Source: Smallanthus sonchifolius (Eukaryota > Streptophyta > Magnoliopsida > Asterales > Asteraceae). Taken from it: a stretch of 64,000 nucleotides of DNA. Within the stretch, counting starts at the first letter, position 1. Each line of letters begins with the position of its first letter. Both the position numbers and the translations under genes were made by a program. The stretch lies in NCBI GenBank assembly GCA_023525975.1, contig CM042021.1:78871501-78935500 (forward strand), in the 5' to 3' direction. The notes under the pieces are model-generated. The model was not told the origin of the DNA. It ran no database searches and worked only from the letters and a program-made list of their open reading frames with translations. Below are positions 8,399 to 18,696 of this stretch, piece by piece.

Positions 8399-11170
8399 TT
8401 AATCAAAGTTCATCATACCAATTGATTCAACTAAATATCTGAATCTAGCTTCATCAAAAGGTTTTGTAAACAGATCAGCATATTGCTCATTTGTATGAAC
8501 TTTGGTTAAAATAATTCTCTTTTTCTCAGCTTGATCTCTTATGAAATGGTACCTGATGTCAATGTGCTTTGTCTTTGAGTGCTGCACCGGATTGTTTGTG
8601 ATAGAGATAGCACTCATGTTGTCAATGTGAATTGGAGTCTGCATGAAGATCATTCCATAGTCAAGCATTTGATTTTGGATCCAGATGACCTGTGCACAGC
8701 AGCTTGAAGCTGCAATGTATTCTGCTTCAGCTGTTGAAGTAGAAACACATGTTTGCTTTTTGCATTGCCATGAGATGAGCCTTCCTCCAAGAAATTGACA
8801 TCCCCCAGATGTGGACTTTTTGTCCAAGTTACAACCCCCATAGTCACTGTCAGTGTAGGAATATAGATTGACATTTTCATTCTTTGGATACCAAAGCCCA
8901 AGCTTTGGAGCTCCCTTTAGGTATCTAAGGATCCTTTTAACAACTTGAAGATGAGACACTTTTGGAGCTGCTTGAAATCTTGCGCAGAGACAGACTGCAA
9001 ACATGATATCTGGTCTTGAGGCAGTGAGGTACATGAGAGACCCTATAATTGCTCGGTACTGATGTTGATCAGTGTCTTGTCCTTCTTTATCCGGAGATAA
9101 TTGATGGTGCACTTGCATAGGAGTTCTTGCAGCAGAGCAGTCAGTCATTTTGAACCTCTCCAAGATGCTTTTGACATACTTGGATTGACTTATGAGGATT
9201 CCAGTTGGTACCTGTTTGACTTGAAGTCCTAAAAAGAAATTTAGTTCACCCATTGAACTCATTTCAAATTTGGAATGCATCAGAACTTCAAAGTCTTTGC
9301 AGAGCTTCTTTCTTGTAGATCCAAAGATAATGTCATCAACATAAATCTGGACCAACAAAATTTCGCCCCCTTCATCTTTGATGAAAAGTGTCTGATCAAT
9401 GGCCCCCCTTCTGAAGTTGTTGCTAAGTAGATATCCAGATAAAGTTTCATACCAGGCTCTTGGGGCTTGGTGTAAGCCGTAGAGAGCTTTGTCCAGTTTT
9501 AAGACCTTATTTGGATGTGAAGGATCTACAAAGCCTGGAGGCTGTTTGACATAGACCTCTTCATCAATCGTGCCATACAGAAAGGCACTCTTCACATCCA
9601 TTTGATAGACCATAAAGTTTTTGGATGCTGCATAAGCCAGAAAAATTCTAATGGCTTCCAGACGGGCAACAGGAGCAAAAACTTCATCATAGTCAATGCC
9701 TTCTTCTTGAGTGTAACCTTGAGCTACCAGTCTGGCTTTGTTCTTGACTACGATGCCCCTCTCATCTTGCTTGTTTCTGAAAACCCATCTTGTTCCAATG
9801 GCTGTTTGACCAGGTGGAAGATCAACAAGCTTCCTAACATCTTGTCTTTTGAATTGCAGCAATTCTTCCTGCATTGCTTCAATCCAACTGTTGTGCTTGA
9901 GAGCTTCATCAATCCTTTTGGGTTCCACCTGTGATAGAAAGCAAGAGAACAAACAAATGTTGGCTTCATGAGACTTACTTCTTGTCTGGATGCCTGTGTG
10001 GACTTGGCCAATGATGTTTTCCAGAGGATGCTCTTTGTTTATTCTCTGAGCAGGTATCACATCCAGCCGTATTCCCTCTTCAAGATTACTGTGGTTTAGA
10101 TCAGTATTGTCTTCAGATGTGTGGAGAGGAGCTTGGAGGATCTGATCATTGTGTTCCACATAGTCAGCAGCATTAGCATCAGAGGCCTCTTCATCATGAA
10201 TTGAGGAGGCTTCATTTAGGATTTCATTGTCAGAGAGATTGCTGCTTGTGGTGTTGGATGTACCGGCTTCACCTGCACTGGCTTCAATAGCTTCTGCCTC
10301 TGATGGAGGATCAATGGATGGCCTTTTCATCCTGATGTAGGGACTGGGAAACTCCAGTCTGTAGTCAGAAGAAGAGGTTGAGGTAGAAGGTGTTGAGTTT
10401 GAAGAAGGAGGCTCCATATTTGAGAATATGAGGGGCTCAAATATATGGGTGAAGGAGTCTATATCAAAAAGCCAGTTAGGACCTTTGCCTTGTTCATAGA
10501 CAACGTGTTCCCTGCATTCCACATTAGCAGATTCTTCCACAATCCGAGTCCTAGAATTGAACACTCGGTAGGCCTTCGATTGAGAGGAGTAACCCACAAA
10601 GTAACCTTCATCAGACTTTGCACCGAATTTAGGAAGAACTCCATGTGTGATGAGGATGGTACATGGACATCCAAAGGGCTTCAGGAAGCCAATGTAGGGA
10701 ACTCTTTTGAGCCAGAGTTCATAGGGAGTTTTCTGGAGAGGCTTAACAATAAGGACTCTATTCTGCACATAACAAGCTGTGCTTACTGCTTCTGCCCAGA
10801 AAGTAAGGGGCAGCTTTGAGTCAGCCAGCATAGATCTTGCTGATTCAATCAGAGTCCTGTTTCTTCTTTCAGCAACCCCATTTTGTTGAGGAGTTCTTGG
10901 AGCACTGTACTGCCTTTCAATGCCCTTGCTCTCATAGAAACTGTTCAAAGTGTGATTTTTGAACTCTGTTCCCTGATCACACCTTATGATCTTTACCTTC
11001 AGATTGCTTTGATTCTCTACCCTGAGAATATAGGATTTGAGAATCTCAGCAGTTTCATCTTTTGTTCTTAGGAAGATTACCCAAGAGAATCTGGAGAAGT
11101 CATCAGTGATCACCAGACAGTAGGACTTTTTGCCCATTGACATGACATTTGTAGGACCAAAGAGATCCAT
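8399..11170 (-). CDS. pol: copia-1 pol: integrase core, RT and RNase H (923 aa)
   Basis: In order it carries the integrase catalytic core (MDLFGP, then RCDQGTEF, then QQNGVAERRNRT as the D-D-E residues, residues 1-115), a Ser/acidic linker (about 250-390), RT with GTRWVFRNK, QMDVKSAFLYG, LYGLHQAPRAWYE and catalytic YVDDIIFGS (about 440-680), and RNase H with YTDSDYGG, STAEAEYIA and KHIDIRYHF (about 780-915). It makes cDNA and inserts it. The frame is continuous with the integrase zinc-binding segment at 11180-11446 except for one in-frame TAG. Expressed only as part of a polyprotein; the break upstream probably disables it. Confidence 0.92.
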   Translation of the reverse strand: MDLFGPTNVMSMGKKSYCLVITDDFSRFSWVIFLRTKDETAEILKSYILRVENQSNLKVKIIRCDQGTEFKNHTLNSFYESKGIERQYSAPRTPQQNGVAERRNRTLIESARSMLADSKLPLTFWAEAVSTACYVQNRVLIVKPLQKTPYELWLKRVPYIGFLKPFGCPCTILITHGVLPKFGAKSDEGYFVGYSSQSKAYRVFNSRTRIVEESANVECREHVVYEQGKGPNWLFDIDSFTHIFEPLIFSNMEPPSSNSTPSTSTSSSDYRLEFPSPYIRMKRPSIDPPSEAEAIEASAGEAGTSNTTSSNLSDNEILNEASSIHDEEASDANAADYVEHNDQILQAPLHTSEDNTDLNHSNLEEGIRLDVIPAQRINKEHPLENIIGQVHTGIQTRSKSHEANICLFSCFLSQVEPKRIDEALKHNSWIEAMQEELLQFKRQDVRKLVDLPPGQTAIGTRWVFRNKQDERGIVVKNKARLVAQGYTQEEGIDYDEVFAPVARLEAIRIFLAYAASKNFMVYQMDVKSAFLYGTIDEEVYVKQPPGFVDPSHPNKVLKLDKALYGLHQAPRAWYETLSGYLLSNNFRRGAIDQTLFIKDEGGEILLVQIYVDDIIFGSTRKKLCKDFEVLMHSKFEMSSMGELNFFLGLQVKQVPTGILISQSKYVKSILERFKMTDCSAARTPMQVHHQLSPDKEGQDTDQHQYRAIIGSLMYLTASRPDIMFAVCLCARFQAAPKVSHLQVVKRILRYLKGAPKLGLWYPKNENVNLYSYTDSDYGGCNLDKKSTSGGCQFLGGRLISWQCKKQTCVSTSTAEAEYIAASSCCAQVIWIQNQMLDYGMIFMQTPIHIDNMSAISITNNPVQHSKTKHIDIRYHFIRDQAEKKRIILTKVHTNEQYADLFTKPFDEARFRYLVESIGMMNFD

Positions 11171-11179
11171 ATGCAGTAG

Positions 11180-11446
11180 CTAGAGAGGAGTGTCGTTTGT
11201 GTTCAATGTCTTGGGCTTATGGGAACTTTTGTGTTGTTTTCCCTTCAAGCAGGCAATGCAATGATCGTCTAGCTGGAATTCTTTGTCAGGAAGCCCTCTG
11301 ACAAGATTGTCCTTCACTAATTTATTGATTGTTTTGATGTTAACATGGCTTAACCTCCTGTGCCAGAGAGCGGATTCATCAACTGATGCCTTTGACAGAA
11401 AACATGAAACACTACCAGATGGAGTGACTTCATTCATGTCAAGCAC
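11180..11446 (-). pseudogene. copia-1 integrase zinc-binding (GAG-pre-integrase) segment
   Basis: The HHCC zinc-binding motif is visible as LWHRRLSH and CIACLKGKQH. The segment is cut off upstream by a frameshift at a run of 11 C on the coding strand (11490-11500). It is separated from the catalytic core by an in-frame TAG (11180-11182) followed by CTA. Confidence 0.88.
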
Positions 11447-11472
11447 ATATAAGTTGTCCTTTCTATTAGCAG

Positions 11473-11832
11473 TTAGGAGAATCTTCTCTGGGGGGGGGGG
11501 TTAGATAGGCCAGGAGCTAACACGAAACATTCTTTGTCAGTGAAGAGCATCCAATGCTTTTGATCACATACTTGAGAAACACTCATGAGATTGAAGTCAA
11601 GTTCTTTAACATAGTTGACTCTTTCAATACTCATCCTTTCATTGGACACATTGCCTTGTCCAGTGATAGATCCACCTTTTGAGTCATTCCCAAAGACAAC
11701 ATATCCTCCATTGAAATGTCTGAAGTTGGAGAGGATGGACCTGTTGCCTGTCATGTGCCTGGAACAGCCGCTATCTACCACCCAGGTGTTATTCTTGTTA
11801 CCTGGCTGTCCCTGCACATGAAAGAGATTTAG
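11473..11832 (-). pseudogene. copia-1 protease
   Basis: The aspartic protease motif WVVDSGCSRHMTG is near 11750-11785. The frame is the same as gag, from which it is separated only by a TAA (11833-11835) followed by CTA. Such an in-frame stop between gag and pol is described for SIRE elements, where readthrough is proposed. The segment runs out of frame at the 11-C run. Confidence 0.85.
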
Positions 11833-14430
11833 TTAGTGGGATTTGGCTTTGGCAGCTAATGAATTTGCTCTATCAGCAGATGATTTTCCTGCTTGAGGTT
11901 TTGGCCTGTCAGCAGGGGCAGGTTTTGCTGCTGATGGCTTCAGCTTATCAGCTGCAGATGTTGCTGCTGATGACCTTGGCCTTTCAGCAGCAGATTTTGC
12001 TTTTGCTGCTGAGGGCTTATTTCGAGCAGCAGCAGATTTAGTTTTTGCTGCTGACTGCTTTGTTTGAGCAGCAGCAGATTTGGTGGCTGCTGAAGGCTTT
12101 GCCTTTTGCTGCTGCTTGTGTTTTTCTGCAGTTTCAACTCTTCTACTGGCTGCAGATGGCCTATCAACTGAAGTATGCTGATCCTTCTTTTGTTTATGCG
12201 CTGATTGAAGAAGGATATGGTTGAAGGGGTTAAACTGACATTTTGCAGCAAAGTGGTTTGATTCCCCACATATGATGCAGGACTGCTGAACCTTGGGCTG
12301 CTGCTTCCTTAGTGGAGAAGAAGAGTTTCTGAACTGAGTTTTCTTGGTCGTAACTTTTCTAACTTGTTGCTGATTCTTCTGACTTGGCATGAACTGAGAC
12401 TTGGAGTTTGTGGGTCCTGATGTCTGTCCCTTTTCAGTGTTTAACTTTCTTCCACCTGGAGGATAGCTGATCCTTATCTGTTTGAATGGTACAGGGGCTG
12501 GAACAGCTGGGAGAACAGTAGGGACTGGGACTCTATTAAGAACAGCTTCAGATGAGGCTGTACTTGTTTCATCATGGTCTGAGATGGTTAACTCAGATTC
12601 TGATGAGGTAGTGCAGTCTTTAACAAGGGGTTCATCCATTGAAGGATCAAGATTTCTGTTTGCAGTGTCGAGTTTTGCAACATCGAAGCTTGGTTCATAG
12701 ATGGCAACATAGTCAGCTGGATGATGAACAGTGTTATACTGTTCCTTGCCATATCCAAGTCCTCCAAGCTTTACCTTTTCATGGACTTGAATATCTAGAA
12801 GTCTCTGTAGCTTTTTAGAAGAAAATTCATATTTTTCAACATGAACTTTCTGTTCTGTCAGATCAGCTCTGGTTGATTTAAGTTTTACTAATAGATCATC
12901 AATCTGAGTTTCAAGATTGGTTTGTTCATGTTTTAGAGATGAAATCTCTTTCTTAAGGCATTCAATTTTTTCTTTGTAAGTGATTTCAACCTTTTTGAAC
13001 TCAGATTTCATTTGAAGAAACTCTTCATTTTGATCTATAAGGTTTTGGTTATGTTTTCTATAACCTAAAACTTTATCAATGCACGCTTGAGAGCATAGAT
13101 GTTCAAATACCTGAGGTGGTATCTCTGCAGTGTCTGCCATAAGTGCTTGGTTGGAGACAGGAACATCTTCATATTGAAAACTCCAGTCGAATTCTGCAGT
13201 TCCAACATTTGCACAGGCTGCAGTTTGTGCTGGGGGAGTTTGTTGCTGCTGCTGTTGTCTGGGCTGACTTTGGTAGGCTTGTATTTGATGGCCGGCACCC
13301 TGATTGGCTTTAGGTGCCTTGCACTCCCTAGCAAAGTGACCCATTTGGTTACAGTTGTAACAACGGATCTTGCTTTTATCAAGCCCAACTCTGCTGTTTG
13401 AGTTGTTGCTTGGAAATGATCTTCCGGTTCTAGAATAGAACCTTTTTGCTCTGAGGGAGAGCATGGCATATGAGTGCTGAATATCCATTTCTTCAAGATC
13501 ATCTGGATGAAAGCAATCCAGATCCTCTTTTATGAAATACATGCTGCTTGAGTTGTCAGAGACAAAAGCAGTAGAGGTTGGCTGTTGAGGAGGTGCCTCA
13601 AGAAGAAATGGTGATGAGTTAGATTGTGAAGCGGTTGGGGTCTGAGGGTGAGTAACAATGGGAGGATAGTAGCTGCTTGCACTAGGACCGGAATGATCAG
13701 AGTGAAGCGCTGAGGAGGTAGTGGAGGAAGTGGTAGCCGATTGATAACTGGAGCTCCTTTCTTTAGCTTGAATCATTTCTAATTCATAGGTTTTGAGCAT
13801 GCCAAAGAGCTCAGTCATATGAAGAGTCTTCAGATTCTCTGTTCTTCTGATGGACACAGTGTATAATGTCCAACAACTAGGAAGAGATCTTATGAACTTC
13901 TTGAGAATGTCTTCATTCTCCAGCTTTACCTTAGAGCACTGCAGTTCACCTACAAGATAGGTAAATCTGTTATATAAAATAGTTAAGGACTCACCTTCCC
14001 TCCAAACGAAGTTCTCATACTGCTGCTTCAGTATGTCCCTTCTGTTCTCTTTGACTTCTTCAGAGCCAGCAAACATCTTCTCCAGCGCCTCCCAGAGTTC
14101 CTTGGCAGTTTTGTAGCTTCTGAAGTTGTGAAAGACTTCATTCGGAAGGCACATTTGGATGGCTCCTAGTGCCTTGAAGTCCACCTCCATTTTCTTGATG
14201 TCCTCTTCAGAGTACTTGGAGGTTTCCTTCTGGACTTGTATCCCTCCACCATCAGCAGAGGCCACCATGGGAATATATGGACCCTCCTTGATGGATCTCC
14301 ACATTCCGTATTCTTGGTAACAGAAGAAGCTTTCCATGCGATTTTTCCACATGTCATAGTCTTCTCCAGATACCAACCTTGGTGGTCGGTTGATGCTGCC
14401 AATATCTTCAAAGCCATTGCTCTGTGCCAT
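11833..14430 (-). CDS. gag: copia-1 gag (865 aa from ATG at 14430)
   Basis: ATG at 14430 (MAQSNGF) is preferred over an upstream TTG. The N-terminal 220 or so residues are the copia gag core (NRPPRLVSGEDYDMW..., then YENFVWREGESL). A CCHC zinc knuckle (CYNCNQMGHFAREC) lies near residue 360. A coiled coil spans about 450-550. A second CCHC (CIICGESNHFAAKC) is near residue 720. The last 110 residues are Lys-Ser-Ala-Ala repeats. It would form virus-like particles and bind genomic RNA. At more than twice the usual copia gag length it fits SIRE. The ORF is intact. Confidence 0.9.
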   Translation of the reverse strand: MAQSNGFEDIGSINRPPRLVSGEDYDMWKNRMESFFCYQEYGMWRSIKEGPYIPMVASADGGGIQVQKETSKYSEEDIKKMEVDFKALGAIQMCLPNEVFHNFRSYKTAKELWEALEKMFAGSEEVKENRRDILKQQYENFVWREGESLTILYNRFTYLVGELQCSKVKLENEDILKKFIRSLPSCWTLYTVSIRRTENLKTLHMTELFGMLKTYELEMIQAKERSSSYQSATTSSTTSSALHSDHSGPSASSYYPPIVTHPQTPTASQSNSSPFLLEAPPQQPTSTAFVSDNSSSMYFIKEDLDCFHPDDLEEMDIQHSYAMLSLRAKRFYSRTGRSFPSNNSNSRVGLDKSKIRCYNCNQMGHFARECKAPKANQGAGHQIQAYQSQPRQQQQQQTPPAQTAACANVGTAEFDWSFQYEDVPVSNQALMADTAEIPPQVFEHLCSQACIDKVLGYRKHNQNLIDQNEEFLQMKSEFKKVEITYKEKIECLKKEISSLKHEQTNLETQIDDLLVKLKSTRADLTEQKVHVEKYEFSSKKLQRLLDIQVHEKVKLGGLGYGKEQYNTVHHPADYVAIYEPSFDVAKLDTANRNLDPSMDEPLVKDCTTSSESELTISDHDETSTASSEAVLNRVPVPTVLPAVPAPVPFKQIRISYPPGGRKLNTEKGQTSGPTNSKSQFMPSQKNQQQVRKVTTKKTQFRNSSSPLRKQQPKVQQSCIICGESNHFAAKCQFNPFNHILLQSAHKQKKDQHTSVDRPSAASRRVETAEKHKQQQKAKPSAATKSAAAQTKQSAAKTKSAAARNKPSAAKAKSAAERPRSSAATSAADKLKPSAAKPAPADRPKPQAGKSSADRANSLAAKAKSH

Positions 14431-14520
14431 TTTTGTTTTGATTTTGGGTGACTTGTTCAAAGAGAGAGTTTAGAATAGAACCAGAGATGATTAAACAAAT
14501 GTTAGTTTGTTTAATCTGAG

Positions 14521-14537
14521 CCAAAGCTCTGATACCA
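14521..14537 (-). promoter_or_regulatory. Primer-binding site of copia-1
   Basis: Minus strand TGGTATCAGAGCTTTGG, two bases after the LTR end; complementary to initiator tRNA-Met. Confidence 0.92.
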
Positions 14538-14539
14538 CT

Positions 14540-15304
14540 TGTAGGATCGTGAGAATACAAGATGGTTCTGTTCTTAGTTGAGGTTGGCGGAAACAAAATC
14601 AACTACACAATTTATAATCAAGTAAACACAAAGAATACTGATAAACACTGTTGTATTAAGCTTTTGTGAATGCAAAGATTACAAGTGAGAAACTCAATGA
14701 ATAAGTATGACAAGCACTACTAGCACTATCAAGACACACTTACAATGAAGTGGCAACTCAGTATTTATAGTAACTTAGAATCAAGACAGACCCTTGATTC
14801 TAAGGATCAGATCGAACACAAGCCGTTGATCTTATTTACTAATTTACATTACACGTAAAGGCTAATCTAGTTAACTTTACTGAAACGTTTTCTTTATTCA
14901 TGATTGTTTGCATGCTTGGAGAAGTGTATTGTTGTCCGTCATTGGTTGACCATAGCGGTTCCTTCTGCTTTGAGTCTGTCAGTTGCTTTTGCAGAAAGGT
15001 GTCAGAGACGCTTGGCCTGGATAGTCAGCTGCAACGTTTGGTCTTCAGTGAATAAGGCTATCAGCTGCAAAGAGTGAAGGTTGCTGCTGGTAAGCCTATC
15101 AGCAGCAAACATGGAAGACCGCTGCTGATAAGCCTATCAGCAGCAACTTGTGCAGAATGCTGCTGATAAGCCTATCAGCAGCAACAAGTGTTGAATGCTG
15201 CTGATAAGCCTATCAGCAGCAACAAGTGTTGAATGCTGCTGATAAGCCTATCAGCAGCATTTGTACTTAGAATAATTTGGTAGCAATCAGTCTTTGGTTC
15301 TACA
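14540..15304 (-). repeat. 5' LTR of copia-1 (765 bp)
   Basis: Begins TGTAGGATCG and ends TTCTACA on the + strand. It is nearly identical to 3905-4707. The hairpin array at 15082-15259 has five units. Confidence 0.93.
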
Positions 15305-15364
15305 GTTTATATAATAATTTTTATGAAATAGGTTTAATGCTTAAAATGGGTTTTAAAAATGTGT

Positions 15365-15440
15365 GGGGTTTCTGGGACTCAAACCCAAGACCTGTTCTGT
15401 AAGGGTCAAGTGCTTTAACCAAATGATCTGGGCGTCAAGC
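15365..15440 (-). other. tRNA-like sequence in LTR1 of B
   Basis: On the minus strand the T-arm-like string reads GGGTTTGAGTCCCAG and a box A-like string TTTGGTTAAAGCAC precedes it. The box B core has lost its CpG (TTTGAG for TTCGAG), which the other LTR retains at 41407-41480. This is not a functional tRNA. Confidence 0.55.
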
Positions 15441-16318
15441 CGTGATAAGGATGAGATTGCTTAATGCTTAATAAGAAACCCTGAACTCATCTTCTTCCCT
15501 ACATTACTCAAGACGTAACCCTGGTTCTGAATTCGATTTGTTTAAGCAGTAATCGACCTCAGGACCATAGGGCTTTCAAACCCAGAATCATTACGAGTTT
15601 AATGCAACAAACCTTACCTGTAATGGCCACGCACCGGAGGAGAACGACTGGAAGTTTAGGTCCGAGTTTCTTCGAATTGGTTCCAGAGACGTGATGCGTT
15701 GGTTTTGAGAGTTTGGGGAGTATAGGGGAGGTGACGCGAAGGTGTGTGGTAATTTAATTCGTTCCATTCCATCTTAATAGCATGATTTGATTAGGCGTTT
15801 GAATACGACATATGCCGAGTGGATTTCGCGTAAAATTGAACGAGCGTGAATGAATTGAGTCCGGTTTTGGGACTGAGTACGTGCGAACAGAAGTTAGCGT
15901 GATTTGTGGGATTTAAAACGCGTTTAAATTTCTTGATTTGACAAATATTTAAGCTTAGTTTGACTAGGTATAGTCAAACTAATTCAAATTGGTTTGAATC
16001 TTGATTATGACCGCGGATTTTGTCAAATTGGTTTGTTAGTGAGGTTTAGGATTAGCCGAGAACATTACTCAGTTAAGGAAAAGTCCCTATCAAGCGGGTT
16101 TGTCCGGTTTTGGTTGTAGAATTCTAAGGATCTATCCTTGTTGACTTTTGAAAGGTCAAATATGGTCAAAATTTCTTGAATGAGGCCAACTTTGATATCA
16201 ATGGTTCAATTTCAAATGGAGAGGGTTCAAAGCAAATTAAATGAGGGTTCAAATTGAGGTGTAGTGATTCAAGTTGGGGGTCCAAGTGTCTAGGAGTTCA
16301 AACAAAATTTTAGATAAT

Positions 16319-16320
16319 TG

Positions 16321-16351
<31 letters not shown>
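16319..16351. repeat. (TA)n microsatellite
   Basis: About 13 TA repeats inside LTR1 of B. The matching site in LTR2 (42364-42381) is shorter. Confidence 0.9.
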
Positions 16352-16352
<1 letters not shown>

Positions 16353-16763
16353 TAAATCGATTTTTGTTATATAAAAAAAAGATTTAAACTTTATAAAATA
16401 TTTTTATAAATGAATGGGTTTTATGTGCCTATATATATTTTTATATGTGTATTTCCCATAAGGACAACCAATTTATATATTTATATTGTAACTACTCATT
16501 TATATTTGTAAGCACATATGTTGGTATTTTTTTAAAAAGGTGTATAAGGCATAGTTTAAAACTCGCATGTTTTATTTTGGTTATAAAATATCTGCTTATA
16601 TATATATATATAAATAGAAAATTATATGTAAGGGAAAAGTCTTAAATTTTGAATAATAATTAATATGACTCATTGAGTGTTGCAAGTACGGGATTCAAAC
16701 GGAGTAACATTAAATATGGATAATTAGGTAAATAGATAGTATTGGAAAACCATGGATGTTACA

Positions 16764-16780
16764 GTGTCCCCATGTTGAGG
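16764..16780 (-). promoter_or_regulatory. Polypurine tract of element B
   Basis: On the minus strand CAACATGGGGACAC abuts the LTR start TGTAACATCC. It is preceded by TTTCGGGACGAAATTCC, a signature shared with elements D and E. Confidence 0.8.
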
Positions 16781-18696
16781 GAATTTCGTCCCGAAATTTA
16801 GCTAGTGAAGGCTACTGAATCAGGAAGGAGGTGAGGGTTTTTGGTTCTCACTGTGTTACGATAGTTGGTTTAAGGAGTATAACTGGTGACAGGATTTAGG
16901 TTTTGATACTCAAGGTCAGGTATGAATGTTGATGATGAATTAAGTTTTACAATGAACTATCGGCGGTATTGTGAACCCTAAAGGTGAAATATATTATTTG
17001 GAATGGATTTGACGGGAACTTGATAATTAGGGTTTGTTTAAGATGTAGGCTAATATGCTAAAAAATTGTCAGTATTTCACAGCCATTGGTTAAGGTCAAA
17101 ACTTCACGTGACACGAACAACGCTACTTCTGGTATATGACAGGACACTTATATATAGGAAGTACCATCGGCGTATCCACCATGACCTTGTCATATCACAT
17201 TTAATTTCATTGCTATATATCACGATAGGTTCTAGGTCACAACACACGACAAAATTTACTATGTTTTCCATGCGCTGATTTTTATAATTACGTGTGCACC
17301 CGTAGTTACTCAAATCATCGTATGGTCCGTATAGATCCTTCCGTTGTGTGCGGGGCAAGAGGGGCACAATTTCACTTAGTTCATGTCTATTGTTTTCACA
17401 TAAAAGTTGCTAAAAAGTAACTATGTCCTTAAGTAGGTAGGTCAGTTAGCAACTAAAGAGTAATAAGGTAGTATGACTTAAAGTTCCATAGTTTACTCGT
17501 GTTTGAACAAGAATACGTCAAACACCGAGTTGTTTTAAAGGCTACAGCCTCCTCATGTTTGAACAACAATGCATCAAACCCCGAGTAGCTTCGATGTGTT
17601 ATGGTTTTCAAGTTTGGTGAACAAAGTGTATGACCATTCTTCATGTATATTGTGATCAATCAGTTGCAAAAATTGTAAGTAACATAGTTTCATGTATAAT
17701 GTAAACACACAAGTCTCATGGATGATCTAGTGTTATGTAGCTAGTAATCAAATAGGTTTCACGTGTAACGTAAACAACTTAGCATCATGTATAAGCTCTC
17801 ATGTGTAATGTAAGCAACATAGTATCATGTGTATTGTAAGAAATTAATTTCATGTATGGTGTTGACAACTTAGTATCATATAGTATCATGTACTTTGTAA
17901 CCAAAATAAGTTTCATGTATTATGTAGTAGTCAGGTTTTAGCTCTTTAAATCTTGTTGAGGTTTGTGGGGATGGTTAACGTCTACGCGGTATGGATCGTC
18001 TCTTAAAGCGGCAAGTGAAAGGTAACGAGGAGGTTCTGAAAACACTCGGGGAAATGTGGTTACAAATAATTGATCTTTGTTTGAAAATAGGAAATTTGTG
18101 ATTGTTCTTGGTTGTAGATATATAAAGTAATGAAACTATTGAGTTAAATAATCTAAATAATTAGACAATGTATAGGAAAAATCTTTTAAATTAAAATTTT
18201 CAATTATCATAAGGAGAATATTTTTTTTAAGAGGAATTATTGGCTAAACAAGTAGTCGTATATTAATTTAGCCAAGGTTTAGAAATAATTACTTTAATGC
18301 GGAGAAAATAATATTTTTATAAAATAGGTTGTGTTAAGTTCTCTTACACAGTGAAAATGTTTATGGAAAAATTTATAATTCTGATACTCTCTAAAAGTTT
18401 GATAAACGTTTGGTTTGAACAAAAATAATGAGCTGGTTTAAATCAAATAATAGGATGATTCGTTTACGAATGAGATTGCCGGTAGTGTACTAAATCGTAT
18501 TGAATGAATAAGGTGATACTTGGGAAATTTTGATGAAAATATGATGGGTGCAATTCACACTCAACGCGTCAAATGAATAATAACTTTAGAGTCGAAATAT
18601 ATAAACTTTATTAAATACTGAAATGTTAAACATTACTCAAAACATAGGGAAATGGTTCTCAAACTGAAAATTTAAAAATAATAAATATAATTTCCG
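16781..18696 (-). other. Non-coding internal region of element B
   Basis: No gag or pol similarity is visible in any frame. Short ORFs are chance. 17680-17945 holds a degenerate tandem repeat with a unit of about 25-30 bp around TTTCATGTATAATGTAA. The rest appears to be decayed or captured non-coding sequence. Confidence 0.6.

Larger units (their letters stand above)
3905..15304 (-). mobile_element. copia-1: SIRE-like Ty1/copia element, 11.4 kb
   Basis: GTTTA at 3900-3904 and 15305-15309 is the target duplication; the uninterrupted site is at 41343-41360 in LTR2 of B. Ends are TGTAGGATCG and GGTTCTACA on the + strand. Reading on the minus strand, the order is LTR, initiator-Met PBS, a very large gag, protease, integrase, RT, RNase H, long additional ORF, polypurine tract, LTR. 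The order, the large gag and the ORF after pol fit the SIRE/Maximus lineage. The LTRs are nearly identical apart from one 38-bp repeat unit and a few substitutions, so it is among the youngest insertions here. Confidence 0.93.
2739..15617 (-). other. Candidate LTR intron of B (LTR1), copia-1 nested within
   Basis: On the minus strand a strong donor (TTACAG|GTAAGG) lies at 15617. CTCACCAAC overlaps 2772-2780, and 37 nt after its presumed branch A is CATGTTTCAG|G, ending at 2739. Without copia-1 it is about 1474 bp. The same arrangement recurs in elements C, D, E and F. Splicing is inferred. Confidence 0.5.
2509..16763 (-). repeat. LTR1 of element B, interrupted by copia-1
   Basis: TGTCACACCCC at 2509 and TGTTACA at 16763 bound the LTR on the + strand. 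It aligns over its length with 19998-42796 once copia-1 (3905-15304) and element C are removed. 2509-3904 and 15305-16763 hold no ORF. They contain the candidate LTR intron, a tRNA-like sequence and a TA microsatellite. Confidence 0.9.

Noticed and set aside
9602..9934. Open frames on the strand opposite RT and integrase (several places)
   Set aside because: They mirror conserved coding sequence and have no recognisable composition or motif of their own.
16445..16645. Small ORF in the AT-rich part of LTR1 of B
   Set aside because: Composition follows the surrounding AT-rich DNA and the protein is a low-complexity Tyr/Ile/Phe mix.
17680..17945. A micro-minisatellite of functional interest in B
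   Set aside because: The units around TTTCATGTATAATGTAA are too irregular for me to define a period by eye. It is listed only as a degenerate repeat.
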